From Gleimia sp. 6138-11-ORH1 (GTDB lineage Bacteria > Actinomycetota > Actinomycetes > Actinomycetales > Actinomycetaceae), in the NCBI RefSeq assembly GCF_024814355.1, contig NZ_JANUXV010000002.1, positions 62,001 to 126,000 of the forward strand: a stretch of 64,000 nt of DNA. The letters run 5' to 3'. Position 1 is the first letter of the stretch; the number at the start of each line of letters is the position of its first letter. The notes beneath the pieces were generated by a model, which was not told the DNA's origin, made no database searches, and saw only the letters and a program-made list of their open reading frames with translations. The position numbers and the translations under genes were made by a program. This document shows, one piece after another, positions 28,524 to 39,523 of this stretch.

Positions 28524-29188
28524 TTTGCGACCTCCTGAGGGGCGGGGACAACTGCTTGGGCAGCAGCGTGCAAAGTTGGGTCTTCTGGGCGATTTTCTCT
28601 AACCCAGTCTACCTGCGCTTGGGTGGGGCCGGTGACTGCTCCACGGTAGTAATCACCGTCGGTTAGTCCCTCAACCATGGGGTGCGGGGCAGCTAACATT
28701 CCCGTTTCCAAGGGCGCCAAGATCTGCTGCTTTTCATAAATAAGGTCGGTACGGTTATAGTCAGCTAACTCAAAGTCAGTGGACATGGTTAGTGCGCGGG
28801 TAGGGCAGGCTTCAATACAAAGACCGCAGAAAATGCAGCGGAGGTAATTTACCTGGTAAACCCGACCGTAGCGTTCCCCGGGAGCGTACTGTGCTTCAGG
28901 AGTGTTATTAGCTGCCTCAACTAAAATCGCATCTGCTGGACAAGCCCAGGCGCAAAGTTCACAGCCAATACACTTTTCTAATCCATCCGCGTAACGGTTT
29001 AGCTGGTGACGCCCGTGGAAACGCGGCATCACGAAAGGACCCTCGAAGGGGTATTGTTCAGTTACCGTGGGACGGAAAAATGACGTGATTGTCACCCCGT
29101 AACCGGCAATGGGAGCGAATAGTTCTCCTAAGAATCCTTTGGGATCGTGCTCATAGAGCATTTCGTCTTCTGGGTGGCGCTCAGGCAT
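28520..29188 (-). CDS. nuoI: NADH-quinone oxidoreductase subunit I
   Basis: Peripheral-arm subunit holding two [4Fe-4S] clusters (N6a, N6b). Both ferredoxin motifs are intact: [12 protein letters not shown] and [12 protein letters not shown]. 222 residues from the ATG at 29188, which has GGAGG 6 nt upstream and overlaps the nuoH stop. A longer frame-extended start at 29209 lacks a ribosome site. A C-terminal extension rich in Pro/Ala is present. Confidence 0.95.
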   Translation of the reverse strand: MPERHPEDEMLYEHDPKGFLGELFAPIAGYGVTITSFFRPTVTEQYPFEGPFVMPRFHGRHQLNRYADGLEKCIGCELCAWACPADAILVEAANNTPEAQYAPGERYGRVYQVNYLRCIFCGLCIEACPTRALTMSTDFELADYNRTDLIYEKQQILAPLETGMLAAPHPMVEGLTDGDYYRGAVTGPTQAQVDWVRENRPEDPTLHAAAQAVVPAPQEVAK

Positions 29189-30542
29189 TGTCGCCCTCCT
29201 TTTCAACACCTGCGGTTACGGAAGCGGTTTCTTGTTCGGCGGTAGTGGCGCGAATCCGCCCCGCCCGAGGAGAAACCGGTAGGGTCTGTCCAGGCAGTGG
29301 CGGTACCGGGTAGCCGCCTGCGAATGCGTCAAACTCACCACTGTCAGCAGTAGCTGGTTTTTCTTTCTTTTCCCCAATGAAGAAAGATACGACCAGCAGG
29401 GAAAGTAGCAGTCCGAATACGCCTGCTATCAGATAGTTATTCCAGTCTGAGAGCCAGTTATTTACAGCCCGCATAACTGCCACGACAACTAGCCAAACTA
29501 AGGAAACAGGGATCAGAATCTTCCAACCTAAGGACATGAACTGGTCGTAGCGGAAACGTAGGAGCGTCCCACGGGTCCAAACCATGAAGAAGAACAGTGC
29601 CCACAGTTTCAAGGTGAACCACAACATACCGAACCATCCACCGTTGAAGTCGATGAACGGGACGTAGGAAAGGAAGAATGGGGCGTGCCAGCCGCCTAAG
29701 AAAACGGTGGTGGCTACAGCCGATACGTTGAACATATTGATGTACTCACCCAGGAAGTACCAGGCGAACTTCATCGAAGAGTATTCAGTCATGTGTCCCG
29801 CCACAATTTCACCTTCAGCTTCAGGAAGGTCAAAGGGCAGACGGTTTACTTCACCAATCATCGAAATAATGTAGATCACAAAGGCCGGAGCTAAAGCAAA
29901 GGCCCACCAGACGCGGTCTTGGGAAGCAACGATTTCAGAAGTAGACATGGAACCGGCCACGATGAAAACTGAAACCAGTGACATCGACATTGCCAGTTCG
30001 TAGGAAATCACCTGCGCGGCGGAACGAACTGAACCCAGCAGTGGAAGGGTAGATTGTGCTGACCAACCGCCCAGCACAATCCCGTATAAGCCCAGGGAAG
30101 CGATCGCCAGAATGTAAAGAATAGCAACTGGCATATCAGTTAGCTGAAGTGGAGTTACATATCCGGCGATATTTACATTCGGACCAAAGGGAATCACCGC
30201 GAAAATCATGAAAGCGCTGAATGCGGAAATAATCGGCGCGATAAAGTAGATAACTTTATCTGATTTTTCAGTCCAAATATCTTCCTTGAAAAGAAGTTTC
30301 ACCGCGTCAGCAAAAGCCTGGAAAAGTCCCAGCGGGCCGGCAACGTTCGGGCCAGGGCGGGTTTGCATCCGCGCTAAGCCACGGCGTTCCACCCATAGGG
30401 CTAGGACCACGGAAGTAATCAAGAAAACCACAATAAAGACAGCTTTAATAAGCGTAATCCACCAGGTTTCTTGACTAAAATCAGCCACATCCGTAGTTGG
30501 CGGAGCAAAAGGCATGGCTACAGCCAGAAGTTGAGAGCTCAT
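29181..30542 (-). CDS. nuoH: NADH-quinone oxidoreductase subunit H
   Basis: Membrane subunit at the quinone-entry side of Complex I, with eight predicted helices. 453 residues. Conserved: [57 protein letters not shown] and [20 protein letters not shown]. The last ~60 residues form a charged extension also seen in other actinobacteria. It overlaps nuoG by 4 nt and nuoI by 8 nt. Confidence 0.96.
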   Translation of the reverse strand: MSSQLLAVAMPFAPPTTDVADFSQETWWITLIKAVFIVVFLITSVVLALWVERRGLARMQTRPGPNVAGPLGLFQAFADAVKLLFKEDIWTEKSDKVIYFIAPIISAFSAFMIFAVIPFGPNVNIAGYVTPLQLTDMPVAILYILAIASLGLYGIVLGGWSAQSTLPLLGSVRSAAQVISYELAMSMSLVSVFIVAGSMSTSEIVASQDRVWWAFALAPAFVIYIISMIGEVNRLPFDLPEAEGEIVAGHMTEYSSMKFAWYFLGEYINMFNVSAVATTVFLGGWHAPFFLSYVPFIDFNGGWFGMLWFTLKLWALFFFMVWTRGTLLRFRYDQFMSLGWKILIPVSLVWLVVVAVMRAVNNWLSDWNNYLIAGVFGLLLSLLVVSFFIGEKKEKPATADSGEFDAFAGGYPVPPLPGQTLPVSPRAGRIRATTAEQETASVTAGVEKEGDNA

Positions 30543-33121
30543 CGAGTCACCTCCGAGTTAGCTGCGATAGTTACTACAGAGCCATGCTTGGCTCCCAAAG
30601 TTTCATTTACGAATGATCCGGCAGAACACTGCGGTACCCAAACCACCCCAGCTGGTAAATCAGCGATTACTAAAGGTAGTTGAATCATTCCTTGAGCAGT
30701 CGAAACTGCTACAGAAGCGCCCTCGCTAAGCCCTAAAGCAGCAGCGCTTTCAGCTGCCAAACGAGCAACTGGTTTCCGAGCCGTACCAGCCAACTCAGTT
30801 GCCCCAGCTTGTAATAGCCCAGCGTCCAACATTGGTTTATGGGTAGCCAGGATCGCTTCAGAAGCTGCCAGCTGCGCCACCGGAGTAGAAACAGCTGCTG
30901 GTTTCTCACAGCGTACCCCCCGGTACCCCATCAGCTGGTTGATTTCCGCATGAGTGGACTTTAAAGTCTCTAAGCCCAACTCGTACCCCAGCTCAACTGC
31001 CAGACGATTTAGAACATCACGGTCAGTTAAAGCACGGGTAGACAGCGCCTGCCCGAACGGACGTAAACGACCTTCCCAGTTAATGAAAGTACCGTTCTTT
31101 TCAGCTACCGGAGCAACTGGGAAAACTACGTCCGCCAACTCTGTGGCAGCAGTGCGATTAACTTCTAAAGAAACTACGAACTTAGCATTTTCTAGGGCGC
31201 GCAGGAACTCACTTGGGTTCGGCATATCTCGGTGGTCAACACCCCCGGTGATAATCGCATCAAAAACCTCAGCCGCTGCCTCAGCAACGATATTCTTCGT
31301 ACAGCGAGCAGGTTCCACTGGAAGCGTAGTATTCCAAAGCGCTTCAACTTCTGCGCGGGCAGCCGTATCAGCCACCGGACGACCAAATGGCAGCAAGAGA
31401 GGGTTCAAACCAGCGTCTAAACCACCGCGTTCGCCGGCGCGACGAGGAATCCACGCTAACCGAGCTCCAGTTCGCTCAGCCAGCTGAGCCACTGCAGTGT
31501 ACAGACCCGGAGTATCCGCAGCCCTTTCACCCACCAGAATAATTCCCGATGCCAGTTCCTCAGCTAAAGAACCAGAAATACCAGCTAATACGCTAGCTTC
31601 CTCACCTGGGACTGCGCGAAGCAAATCAGCAGAGAGTTTACGCGTCGAATTTGAGGTAAATGGAGCAACCACGCTGACCTTAACCTTGCCAGCAGTCACC
31701 CCCTTACGCAAACGGAGGAAAACTGAACCAATCTCATCTTCAGCTTCTAAACCAACCAGCAGAACTCGGCCAGCACTTTCCAACTGCTGGTAGGTTACAT
31801 CCAAACCTTTCCCAGCTACGTAAGCTCCCAAGAACTTAGATTCCTCACAGGAGGTAAAACGCACCCGCTGATCAATTTGGTTAGTCCCTAAAACAACACG
31901 CGCAAACTTAGACCAAGCATAGGCGTCTTCAACCGTCAAACGACCGCCGGGCAGGAAAATAGACTTTCCAGATTCCTTAGCGGCAGCTAAACCAGCAGCA
32001 GCCACCTGCAACGCTTCCGACCAGGAAGTTTCCACCAGTTTCCCGTCTTTACGCACCAGAGGTCGTTGCAAACGGTTTTCCGTAGTGGCCCACTGGTAGG
32101 CGAAACGATCCTTATCAGTGATCCATTCTTCATTAACCTTCGCATCTTCACCAGCTAAACGGCGAACCACTTCACCACGGCGAATATCAACGCGAAGCGC
32201 AGAACCTGAAGCATCATGTTCAGTAACCGATGGAGTAGAAACCAAGTCGAAAGGACGCCCTCGGAAACGGTAAGAAGCAGCAGTCAAAGCCCCAACTGGA
32301 CAAATCTGAATAGTATTGCCAGAGAAATAAGAGGCAAACGGACGACCAGTTTCATCCAGTTCAGCATCTCCAGTAGGGCCACCAGTTAGTGAACCAGCAA
32401 CCCCAGGTTTACCGTACGGACCAGCACAACCAGCCGCAGCCGTTAAATCATGACCCGAAGGGTTCAGCTCAGCATTGTAAAAACCCAGTACCTGCGTATC
32501 AAAAGTACCAATCTGTTCACCCATGAAATAGTGGTGATCGGTAGGAGCAGTCCCCGCGCCACGACCTTGCAGATCGATGAACGCGTCACCGGCGATCTCT
32601 TTAGAAAAACGCACGCAACGCTGGCAGAGAATGCAGCGCTCGCGGTCAAGCATAATCTGGGTGGAGAGTTTAATAGGCTTTGCGAAAGTACGCTTTGCAT
32701 CAACGAAGCGGCTCTTTTCGCGTCCTTCACTCATCGCCTGATTTTGGAGCGGACATTCACCACCTTTGTCACAGATAGGACAGTCCAGTGGGTGGTTAAT
32801 CAGCAGGAATTCCATGATTCCCTTCTGTGCCTTTTCCGCCACCTCAGAAGTTCTCTGCGTCTTAACTTCCATACCTTCCATTACGGTCATGGTGCAGGAA
32901 GTTTGAGGTTTTGGCATCGGGCGAACCACGCCCTCGCGGTCTGGCATAGCCACTTCAACTAGACATTGGCGGCAAGCACCAACAGGCTTTAGCAGCGGGT
33001 GGTCACAAAAACGTGGAATCCGAATGCCCACGCTTTCGGCGGCACGAATGATGAGGGTTCCTGAGGGAACGCTAACCGGGGTGCCGTCAATGGTTAGTTT
33101 AACCATATTTGGGGTGCTCAT
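30539..33121 (-). CDS. nuoG: NADH-quinone oxidoreductase subunit G
   Basis: Largest peripheral-arm subunit, 860 residues. The N-terminal region carries the [2Fe-2S] ligands in CDHPLLKPVGACRQCLVEV, then the HPLDCPICDKGGECPLQ and CILCQRCVRFSKEIAGDAF cluster sites and CPVGALT. The C-terminal two thirds is a molybdopterin-oxidoreductase-like fold (SCEESKFLGAYVAGKG, FINWEGRLRPFGQA). It overlaps nuoF and nuoH by 4 nt each. Two CGAGGGCG octamers lie inside (30718, 32929). Confidence 0.95.
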   Translation of the reverse strand: MSTPNMVKLTIDGTPVSVPSGTLIIRAAESVGIRIPRFCDHPLLKPVGACRQCLVEVAMPDREGVVRPMPKPQTSCTMTVMEGMEVKTQRTSEVAEKAQKGIMEFLLINHPLDCPICDKGGECPLQNQAMSEGREKSRFVDAKRTFAKPIKLSTQIMLDRERCILCQRCVRFSKEIAGDAFIDLQGRGAGTAPTDHHYFMGEQIGTFDTQVLGFYNAELNPSGHDLTAAAGCAGPYGKPGVAGSLTGGPTGDAELDETGRPFASYFSGNTIQICPVGALTAASYRFRGRPFDLVSTPSVTEHDASGSALRVDIRRGEVVRRLAGEDAKVNEEWITDKDRFAYQWATTENRLQRPLVRKDGKLVETSWSEALQVAAAGLAAAKESGKSIFLPGGRLTVEDAYAWSKFARVVLGTNQIDQRVRFTSCEESKFLGAYVAGKGLDVTYQQLESAGRVLLVGLEAEDEIGSVFLRLRKGVTAGKVKVSVVAPFTSNSTRKLSADLLRAVPGEEASVLAGISGSLAEELASGIILVGERAADTPGLYTAVAQLAERTGARLAWIPRRAGERGGLDAGLNPLLLPFGRPVADTAARAEVEALWNTTLPVEPARCTKNIVAEAAAEVFDAIITGGVDHRDMPNPSEFLRALENAKFVVSLEVNRTAATELADVVFPVAPVAEKNGTFINWEGRLRPFGQALSTRALTDRDVLNRLAVELGYELGLETLKSTHAEINQLMGYRGVRCEKPAAVSTPVAQLAASEAILATHKPMLDAGLLQAGATELAGTARKPVARLAAESAAALGLSEGASVAVSTAQGMIQLPLVIADLPAGVVWVPQCSAGSFVNETLGAKHGSVVTIAANSEVTR

Positions 33122-34467
33122 TGAGTACCTCCCTGATTTACAGCAGAAGTGGAAAATACAGCAGATGCTTCATAGGGGAATAGTTCTCGCGCTGGGCGAG
33201 TTAAACCGGCTTCAAATTCTTCGCGGAACTTAAGGATTGCGCTCCGCACCGGAGTGGCGGCTGCGTCACCTAAAGCACAGAAAGAACGTCCCGCAATATT
33301 CCCGGCAATTTCATCAAGTAAATCAATATCTCCGGGAAGTCCGCGTCCGGCTTCTAGACGTAACATAATCTGTTTCATCCAGTAGGTGCCTTCACGACAC
33401 GGGGTACATTTACCGCAGGATTCATGCTGGTAGAACTCTGTCCAGCGGGTAACTACTCTAACTACTGAAGTGGTTTCGTCAAATACCTGCAGTGCGCGGG
33501 TAGCTAACATAGAGCCAGCTGCGCCCACTGATTCGTAATCTAAAGGCACATCTAGTTCAGCTTCAGTGAAGATAGGAGTAGATGAACCACCCGGGGTCCA
33601 GAATTTCAGCTTATGTCCGTCGCGGATGCCCCCGGCCATTTCGATTAATTCTCCCATGGTAATCCCAAAGGGAGCTTCGAACTGTCCCGGATTATTGACG
33701 TGTCCTGAGACTGAGAAGAATCCGTGTCCAGTTGATTTTTCAGTTCCCATGGCGGTGAACCAGCCGGTGGGGTTCGCGAAAATACCGGGAACTTGGGAAA
33801 CTGATTCAACGTTATTAACTACCGTGGGTCGCGCGTAAAGACCGGCAACGGCGGGGAACGGAGGTTTCAACCGAGGGTGTCCGCGGCGTCCTTCTAAGGA
33901 GTCCAAAAGAGCGGTTTCTTCACCACAAATGTAGGCGCCAGCACCGGCGTGGGCGGTGATCCGCAGATTGAAATCTCCATTTGGCCCCAGGCCCTGGCCG
34001 ATTAAACCTGCTTCTTCTGCCTCACGCACGGCAGCTAACAGCCGTCGGTAAACGTGGGCCACTTCCCCGCGAAGGTAGATGAAAGCGTGTTCACAGCGGA
34101 TTGCGCGGGAAGTAATTGCCATTCCCTCAATCAGAGCGTGTGGGTTAGCCATCAGCAGTGGAATATCTTTACAGGTACCTGGTTCTGATTCGTCTGCGTT
34201 CACCACCAGGTAGCGAGGTTTTCCGTCATCTGGAGGGAGGAATGACCATTTCAGTCCGGTTGGGAAGCCTGCCCCACCACGGCCGCGTAGCCCAGAGGCT
34301 TTAACGGCTTCAGTGATTTCAGTTGGGGATAGGGTAAGTGCGTGTGCTAAGCCTTTGTAGCCTCCGCGTGCCCGGTATGACTCTAAAGTCCAAGAACGGT
34401 CTTCGTCCCAGCCTTTAGAGAGAATCGGAGTGAGGGTACCTGGTTTAGTGAAGGTTACTGCTTCCAT
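33118..34467 (-). CDS. nuoF: NADH-quinone oxidoreductase subunit F
   Basis: NADH- and FMN-binding subunit with the N3 [4Fe-4S] cluster, 449 residues. Seen: GRGGAGFPTGLKWSF, VVNADESEPGTCKD, the flavin loop AGAYICGEETALLDSLEG and the cluster site SCGKCTPCREGTYWM with the last Cys in FCALGDAAATP. It starts 1 nt inside the nuoE stop (TGATG) and overlaps nuoG by 4 nt. Confidence 0.97.
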   Translation of the reverse strand: MEAVTFTKPGTLTPILSKGWDEDRSWTLESYRARGGYKGLAHALTLSPTEITEAVKASGLRGRGGAGFPTGLKWSFLPPDDGKPRYLVVNADESEPGTCKDIPLLMANPHALIEGMAITSRAIRCEHAFIYLRGEVAHVYRRLLAAVREAEEAGLIGQGLGPNGDFNLRITAHAGAGAYICGEETALLDSLEGRRGHPRLKPPFPAVAGLYARPTVVNNVESVSQVPGIFANPTGWFTAMGTEKSTGHGFFSVSGHVNNPGQFEAPFGITMGELIEMAGGIRDGHKLKFWTPGGSSTPIFTEAELDVPLDYESVGAAGSMLATRALQVFDETTSVVRVVTRWTEFYQHESCGKCTPCREGTYWMKQIMLRLEAGRGLPGDIDLLDEIAGNIAGRSFCALGDAAATPVRSAILKFREEFEAGLTRPARELFPYEASAVFSTSAVNQGGTQ

Positions 34468-35162
34468 CAGTTCTGCCCTTCCTGTCCTTGTGGGGCGGCA
34501 CCATTAGCGACGGGCGCGGTCCAACAATTTGCTTGCGCGATTTTTAGACCGCGTAGTGAGGCTTCACCAGCACCGACTCCCTCATCTACAAGGCCGTCTT
34601 CAAAACCGGCTAGGAGGTGAGAGATCTCTTTGAAAGTGCGGATTTGGTTTGGGCCACGGGTGGGGGCCACGGGACGTCCGGCGATTAAGTTATCTACCAG
34701 GGCGATAGTTGATTCAGGGGTTTGGTTATCGAAGAATTCCCAGTTAACCATTACCACTGGCGCGTAGTCACAGGCAGCGTTACATTCCAACCGTTCTAAG
34801 GTGATTTTTCCATCAGCAGTGGTTTCATCATGACCAATCTGGAGGTGTCCTTCAACGGCTTCCCAAATTTGGTCACCTCCCATTACTGCGCAAAGGGAGT
34901 TAGTGCAGACGCCTACGTTGTAGTCACCATTTGGATGGCGCTTGTACTGTGAGTAAAAGGTCGCTACTGCGGAAACTTCGGGGCGGGTTAGCCCCAGCAC
35001 GTCAGCGCAAAGGGCGATTCCGTCTGCGGATACGTAGCCGTCTTCAGACTGCACCAGGTGCAGCATTGGTAAAAGGGCGGAGCGCTCATGTCCTTGCGGG
35101 TAGCGGGCCACGATTTGGCTGGCTTGTTCGCGCAGGCGGGTTTCAACTTCCGGAGTGTACAT
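34467..35162 (-). CDS. nuoE: NADH-quinone oxidoreductase subunit E
   Basis: Thioredoxin-like subunit with the N1a [2Fe-2S] cluster, 231 residues. Cluster cysteines are in VGVCTNSLCAVMGG and LECNAACDYAPVVMVN. The N-terminal helical domain has LPMLHLVQSEDGYVS. About 60 C-terminal residues extend beyond the fold. It overlaps both neighbours by 1 nt. Confidence 0.96.
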   Translation of the reverse strand: MYTPEVETRLREQASQIVARYPQGHERSALLPMLHLVQSEDGYVSADGIALCADVLGLTRPEVSAVATFYSQYKRHPNGDYNVGVCTNSLCAVMGGDQIWEAVEGHLQIGHDETTADGKITLERLECNAACDYAPVVMVNWEFFDNQTPESTIALVDNLIAGRPVAPTRGPNQIRTFKEISHLLAGFEDGLVDEGVGAGEASLRGLKIAQANCWTAPVANGAAPQGQEGQN

Positions 35163-36511
35163 TAGCGATCAACACCTCCTAGAACTGGGTCGATAGAAGC
35201 AAGGGATACAACCACGTCTGCCAACTGGCCTCCTTCAGTCATCATGGCGAATGATTGTAGGTTTGAGAAAGAGGGGTCGCGGAAGTGAACGCGGTAGGGG
35301 CGGGTGCCCCCTTCGGATACAGCGTGGCATCCGATAATGCCCTTAGCGTGTTCTACAGTTTCGTAAACTTGTCCGGCAGGTACTTTGAAACCTTCGGTAA
35401 CCAGTTTGAAGTGATGGATTAAGGATTCCATCGAGTTACCCATGATTTCGCGAATATGCTCTAATGAGTTACCTTGACCGTCAGCGGAAACGGACAGTTG
35501 CGCTGGCCATTTAATGGCGGGGTCTTGGACCATAACTGGTTCGCCCTCAGTGGCATCCAGGTGAGCTAAACACTGGTTGATAATCCGCATTGACTGGTAG
35601 CATTCGTCAAAACGTACCATCACGCGGTTATATGCGTCGGACTGGTTGCGAACAGGCACATCAAATTCCAACTGGTCGTAGCCCCAGTATGGCTGGGTCT
35701 TACGCAAGTCCAGGGGTAGTCCGGCGGCACGTAAACATGGTCCGGTCATTCCCAGCGCCATCATCGATGCCAAGGACATGTAACCTACGTTCACGTGGCG
35801 GAGTTTGAAGATGGGGTTTTCTTGGGTGAGGTCCTGTAATTCCCCAATTCCGGCGCGAACTTTTGGTAGGAGGGTGCGGATGTACTCAGTGGTTCCTTCA
35901 GGAATATCTTGAGCTACCCCACCGGGGCGTAAATAAGCGTGATTCATACGCAAACCGGTGATCCGTTCTAAAATACGGAGGATTTCTTCACGTTCACGGA
36001 AAGCGATAGTCATCATGGTGGTGGCACCAAGTTCGTTACCACCGGAACCGATTGCAACCAGGTGGGAAGCAATTCGGTTAAGTTCCATCACCAGAATTCG
36101 AATCCAGTTAGCTCTTTGCGGTACCTGGTCGGTGATGTTAAGTAGTTTTTCAACTGCTTTAACGTACACTGCTTCGTTGAAAAGTGGAGCCACGTAGTCC
36201 ATTCGGGTGCAGAAGGTTACTCCCTGCGTCCAGCTGCGGTACTCCATGTTCTTTTCAATACCGGTGTGTAGGTATCCGGTGTTTAAGCGGGATTCGCGTA
36301 CGGTTTCTCCGTCGATTTCCAAAATCACACGTAAAACACCGTGAGTGGAAGGGTGGACGGGCCCAAGGTTGAGGACAATACGTTCGTTATTGAGTTTTTC
36401 GATTTCAGAGATGACGTCTTCCCAGTCCCCGCCCATGGCAAGAACTTCGGGTAGTTCATCAACATCTAGTGCTGCGGCGGTGGCGCGCAGTTGTGGAGTT
36501 TCGCTAAGCAT
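35162..36511 (-). CDS. nuoD: NADH-quinone oxidoreductase subunit D
   Basis: 49-kDa subunit that forms the quinone pocket with NuoB, 449 residues. Conserved: [55 protein letters not shown] and the C-terminal [10 protein letters not shown]. It is in the usual order between nuoC and nuoE with TAATG-type 1-nt overlaps. Confidence 0.97.
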   Translation of the reverse strand: MLSETPQLRATAAALDVDELPEVLAMGGDWEDVISEIEKLNNERIVLNLGPVHPSTHGVLRVILEIDGETVRESRLNTGYLHTGIEKNMEYRSWTQGVTFCTRMDYVAPLFNEAVYVKAVEKLLNITDQVPQRANWIRILVMELNRIASHLVAIGSGGNELGATTMMTIAFREREEILRILERITGLRMNHAYLRPGGVAQDIPEGTTEYIRTLLPKVRAGIGELQDLTQENPIFKLRHVNVGYMSLASMMALGMTGPCLRAAGLPLDLRKTQPYWGYDQLEFDVPVRNQSDAYNRVMVRFDECYQSMRIINQCLAHLDATEGEPVMVQDPAIKWPAQLSVSADGQGNSLEHIREIMGNSMESLIHHFKLVTEGFKVPAGQVYETVEHAKGIIGCHAVSEGGTRPYRVHFRDPSFSNLQSFAMMTEGGQLADVVVSLASIDPVLGGVDR

Positions 36512-37233
36512 TAGTTGTAGGACCTCCGAGTGTCTGGTGGTGGCACGGTAGCGCCCTTGTATTCAACTGGGATACCGCCCAGTGGGTAGTCTTTGCGCTG
36601 TGGGTGGCCTACCCAGTCATCTGGCATGGCGGTGCGCGTTAAACCGGGGTGTCCGGTGAAGATAATTCCCATTAGGTCCCAAGTTTCCCGTTCGTGCCAG
36701 TCATTGCCTGGGTAGATAGAGACTACTGAGGGAATCCGGCAGTCGGCATCTGGGCAGGTCACTTCAAGACGCAGGTTGCGGTTGTGGGTGACAGACATCA
36801 GTGCGTAGACGGCGTGTAGTTCTCTTCCGAGGTCGCCTGGATAATGTACTCCGGACACGCCTAGGCAAAGTTCAAAACGAAGATCCTGGTCGTCACGCAA
36901 CCACTGGCATACCTGTAGTAGGTGGTCGCGGTTGATGAAGATAGTCAGTTCATCGCGGTCCACTACGACGCGTTCAATCACGTCTTTAACTGCAATACCT
37001 TCTGCGGTGATTAGTTCTTCTAAAATATCCACCACTGAATCGAACCAGCCTCCGTAGGGGCGAGCTGATTCGCCGGGGAGGGTGATTTCTCTGGTTAGGC
37101 CACCAAAGCCAGTGGTGTCACCGGAACCGGTTACTCCCCACATTCCTTGGCGGATACCAATTACTTCCCCTTCTGGGGCGCTCCGTTCGAGCGGCTGATT
37201 TAGCCCTTCACTCGGGGGGACAAGTTCACTCAT
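36511..37233 (-). CDS. nuoC: NADH-quinone oxidoreductase subunit C
   Basis: 30-kDa subunit of the peripheral arm, 240 residues, no cofactor. It shows [29 protein letters not shown] and the signature [16 protein letters not shown] followed by [17 protein letters not shown]. The N-terminus carries ~40 extra residues, as in other actinobacteria. It overlaps nuoB by 4 nt. Confidence 0.96.
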   Translation of the reverse strand: MSELVPPSEGLNQPLERSAPEGEVIGIRQGMWGVTGSGDTTGFGGLTREITLPGESARPYGGWFDSVVDILEELITAEGIAVKDVIERVVVDRDELTIFINRDHLLQVCQWLRDDQDLRFELCLGVSGVHYPGDLGRELHAVYALMSVTHNRNLRLEVTCPDADCRIPSVVSIYPGNDWHERETWDLMGIIFTGHPGLTRTAMPDDWVGHPQRKDYPLGGIPVEYKGATVPPPDTRRSYN

Positions 37234-37784
37234 GCTAGGAGTCCCTTCATCTGTGCGGTAGGAGTAGCTGCTAAGGCTGCTTCTTCGGCGAGGCGAGCGA
37301 TTTCTGCGCGGCGAGCACCGATTGGTTCAGAGCCGATTTGCTCACGCAGCACCATAATCGAGTTAAGGAGTGCTTCTGGCCGAGGCGGACAGCCAGGAAG
37401 ATAAACATCGACTGGAATAATATGGTCTGCACCTTGAACCAGCGCATAGTTATTGAACATGCCTCCGGAAGATGCGCAGGCGCCCATGGCGATTACCCAC
37501 TTTGGTTCTGGCATGGAGTCGTAAACGCGTCTAACGATTGGGGCCATCTTATGGGACATACGCCCAGCGATAATCATTAGGTCGGCGTGACGGGGGGAAG
37601 CACGGAATACTTCCAAACCGAAACGTGCCATGTCAAAACGAGGTGTACCGGTGGACATCATTTCGATGGAACAGCAGGCTAACCCCATGGTTACTGGCCA
37701 CTGAGAGTGTTTGCGTGCCAGGTCCAGTACTCGTTCAACGGAAGTCAGTGCGATTCCGGAAGGCAAGCTTTCTTCGATACCCAT
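37230..37784 (-). CDS. nuoB: NADH-quinone oxidoreductase subunit B
   Basis: Holds cluster N2, the last iron-sulfur centre before quinone. 184 residues. The adjacent cysteine pair in [23 protein letters not shown] and [13 protein letters not shown] supply the ligands. It follows nuoA by 15 bp. Confidence 0.97.
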   Translation of the reverse strand: MGIEESLPSGIALTSVERVLDLARKHSQWPVTMGLACCSIEMMSTGTPRFDMARFGLEVFRASPRHADLMIIAGRMSHKMAPIVRRVYDSMPEPKWVIAMGACASSGGMFNNYALVQGADHIIPVDVYLPGCPPRPEALLNSIMVLREQIGSEPIGARRAEIARLAEEAALAATPTAQMKGLLA

Positions 37785-37799
37785 TTATTTATTCTCCTC

Positions 37800-38162
37800 T
37801 CAGTCCCATTCCAGGCCGCCCCGGCGCCATTCGTAAATGAATGGAACGGTGACCAGACCGATGAAAGTGAGCATTGCAGCTAAGCCGAATAATCCTAGTT
37901 GATCGAAGGCTACTGCCCACGGGTATAGGAATACGACTTCGATGTCGAACACAATGAAAGCCATTGCAACCAGGTAGTACTTAACGGGGAAACGTCCCAG
38001 TTCTGCGTCGGCGTGGATTGGGTCCACCCCACATTCGTAGTTGCTGTATTTAACGGTGTTGTGTTTGGTTGGACCAAAAATTGCTGATAGTGCCAAACCA
38101 CCCAGTGCGACCAGGAAAGCAACTGCTCCCATGATCAACAGCGGGAAATATGGATTAGTCAT
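37800..38162 (-). CDS. nuoA: NADH-quinone oxidoreductase subunit A
   Basis: Three-helix membrane subunit of Complex I, 120 residues. Seen: KYSNYECGVDPIHADAELGRFPVKYYLVAMAFIVFDIEV as the conserved stretch containing the exposed Cys loop and membrane Asp/Glu. It is the first nuo gene, 50 bp after the geranylgeranyl reductase gene. Confidence 0.96.
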   Translation of the reverse strand: MTNPYFPLLIMGAVAFLVALGGLALSAIFGPTKHNTVKYSNYECGVDPIHADAELGRFPVKYYLVAMAFIVFDIEVVFLYPWAVAFDQLGLFGLAAMLTFIGLVTVPFIYEWRRGGLEWD

Positions 38163-38212
38163 TGTGTTTTCGCCTCTTTTTTCTTGTTTTTTCTACGTCG
38201 GTAGAATCTGCC

Positions 38213-39523
38213 TTAAACTTTTGGCACGATCCGGGAAAGTAAGTTGATGACGTGGTCGTCAATATCTCCCCCTTTTCGTTCAAAAGAATCTGACAAAAGT
38301 TTGTGAACCAGTTTCATTAAACGTGGTCGGGGTAAGCCGTACTTCGTGCAAATCTGCATGATTTTCGGATTTTCAATAAGTCGCACGAAAACCCGTCCCA
38401 GCTGGTAGTAGCCGCCCCAATCGGCTTGTAAGGCTTCAGTGTAGCGTTGCATGGCCAGGTCAAAACCGGTATCTGATTGCCGTGAAAGTGCTGAGACCAT
38501 TGCTTCAGCAGCATAGCGTCCGGCGCGCATAGCAGGAGCGATCCCTTCACCGTCGAAAGGAGATACCATTCCCCCGGCATCGCCCACAATTACCAGACCA
38601 TTAGCGTAGTGAGGTTTACGGTTAAAAGACATCGGTAACGCGGCGGAACGTAGGGTACCAAGCTGCGTTTCTGGGGTCATTTCCCATTCAGGGGGAAGGT
38701 TTGCAATCCAAGTTTTGAAGATTTCTTTATAGGGTAAGGTGGTGGCTTTAGCGGTTGATGAAACTGATCCTAAACCTACGTTCACTATTCCGTTTCCAAG
38801 GGGGAAGACCCACCCGTAGCCGGGTAATAGATCGGATTCGCCTGGTTTACCACTCCATAGTTCCAGGTGAGAGTCCATCCACTCATCATTTCCGCGGGGG
38901 GATTTAAAGTAAGCGCGGGCTGCCACCCCTAAAGGACGGTGCGGGTGTTTTTCAATCCCCTCGGAAGTTGCTAACCGAGCGGCTACCCCACCGGCTTCGA
39001 CAACTACTTTCGCGTGGAACTTAATTTCCCGCTGCGCTTTACCTTTGCCGACTTTAGCGATTACTCCATTTACGCGGCCGCTGCTGGAATGTAATGCGCC
39101 GATTACGTTGTAACCTTCGTAAAGACGCACACCCGCAGATTCAGCGCGGCGAGCCAAGGCTTCGTCTAAATCCATCCGGGCACGGCACATTCCATAGTTC
39201 GGGGTGGATTTCTGCTCTGGCCAAGGCAGGTAAATTGAGTTTCCTCCGCCAATTACGTTAAGACCTTTATTCCGCGCCCACCCGGTGGTGTCTACTCCCA
39301 TAAGATTGATTTCTGCAACTGCTGCGGGAGTAAGTCCGTCACCACAGATTTTATCGCGGGGAAATTCAGCTTTTTCAAGTAAAGCTACCTCTACCCCAGC
39401 GCGGGCCAGATAGTATGCGGTTGCAGATCCCGCGGGGCCGGCACCGACTACCACCACATCAGCGTGTACGTCTTGCGTAGGCAGTTCAGTAGCTGACTGG
39501 TTTTCTGCTGGCTGGTTTTCCAT
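38213..39523 (-). CDS. Geranylgeranyl reductase family FAD protein, probable menaquinone side-chain reductase
   Basis: 436-residue FAD enzyme. The dinucleotide site VVVVGAGPAGSATAYYLARAG is followed by KAEFPRDKICGDGLTP, and GDAGGMVSPFDGEGIAPAMRAG is the second FAD motif. This is the geranylgeranyl reductase family that includes mycobacterial MenJ, which saturates one isoprene unit of menaquinone. The inference is supported by position: it heads the nuo operon that ends with a polyprenyl synthase. Reduction of archaeal-type or carotenoid lipids is not suggested by the context. Confidence 0.85.
   Translation of the reverse strand: MENQPAENQSATELPTQDVHADVVVVGAGPAGSATAYYLARAGVEVALLEKAEFPRDKICGDGLTPAAVAEINLMGVDTTGWARNKGLNVIGGGNSIYLPWPEQKSTPNYGMCRARMDLDEALARRAESAGVRLYEGYNVIGALHSSSGRVNGVIAKVGKGKAQREIKFHAKVVVEAGGVAARLATSEGIEKHPHRPLGVAARAYFKSPRGNDEWMDSHLELWSGKPGESDLLPGYGWVFPLGNGIVNVGLGSVSSTAKATTLPYKEIFKTWIANLPPEWEMTPETQLGTLRSAALPMSFNRKPHYANGLVIVGDAGGMVSPFDGEGIAPAMRAGRYAAEAMVSALSRQSDTGFDLAMQRYTEALQADWGGYYQLGRVFVRLIENPKIMQICTKYGLPRPRLMKLVHKLLSDSFERKGGDIDDHVINLLSRIVPKV

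Noticed and set aside
32450-32962. 170-codon plus-strand ORF inside nuoG
   Set aside because: Antisense to the conserved iron-sulfur region of nuoG; its length follows from codon bias of the real gene.
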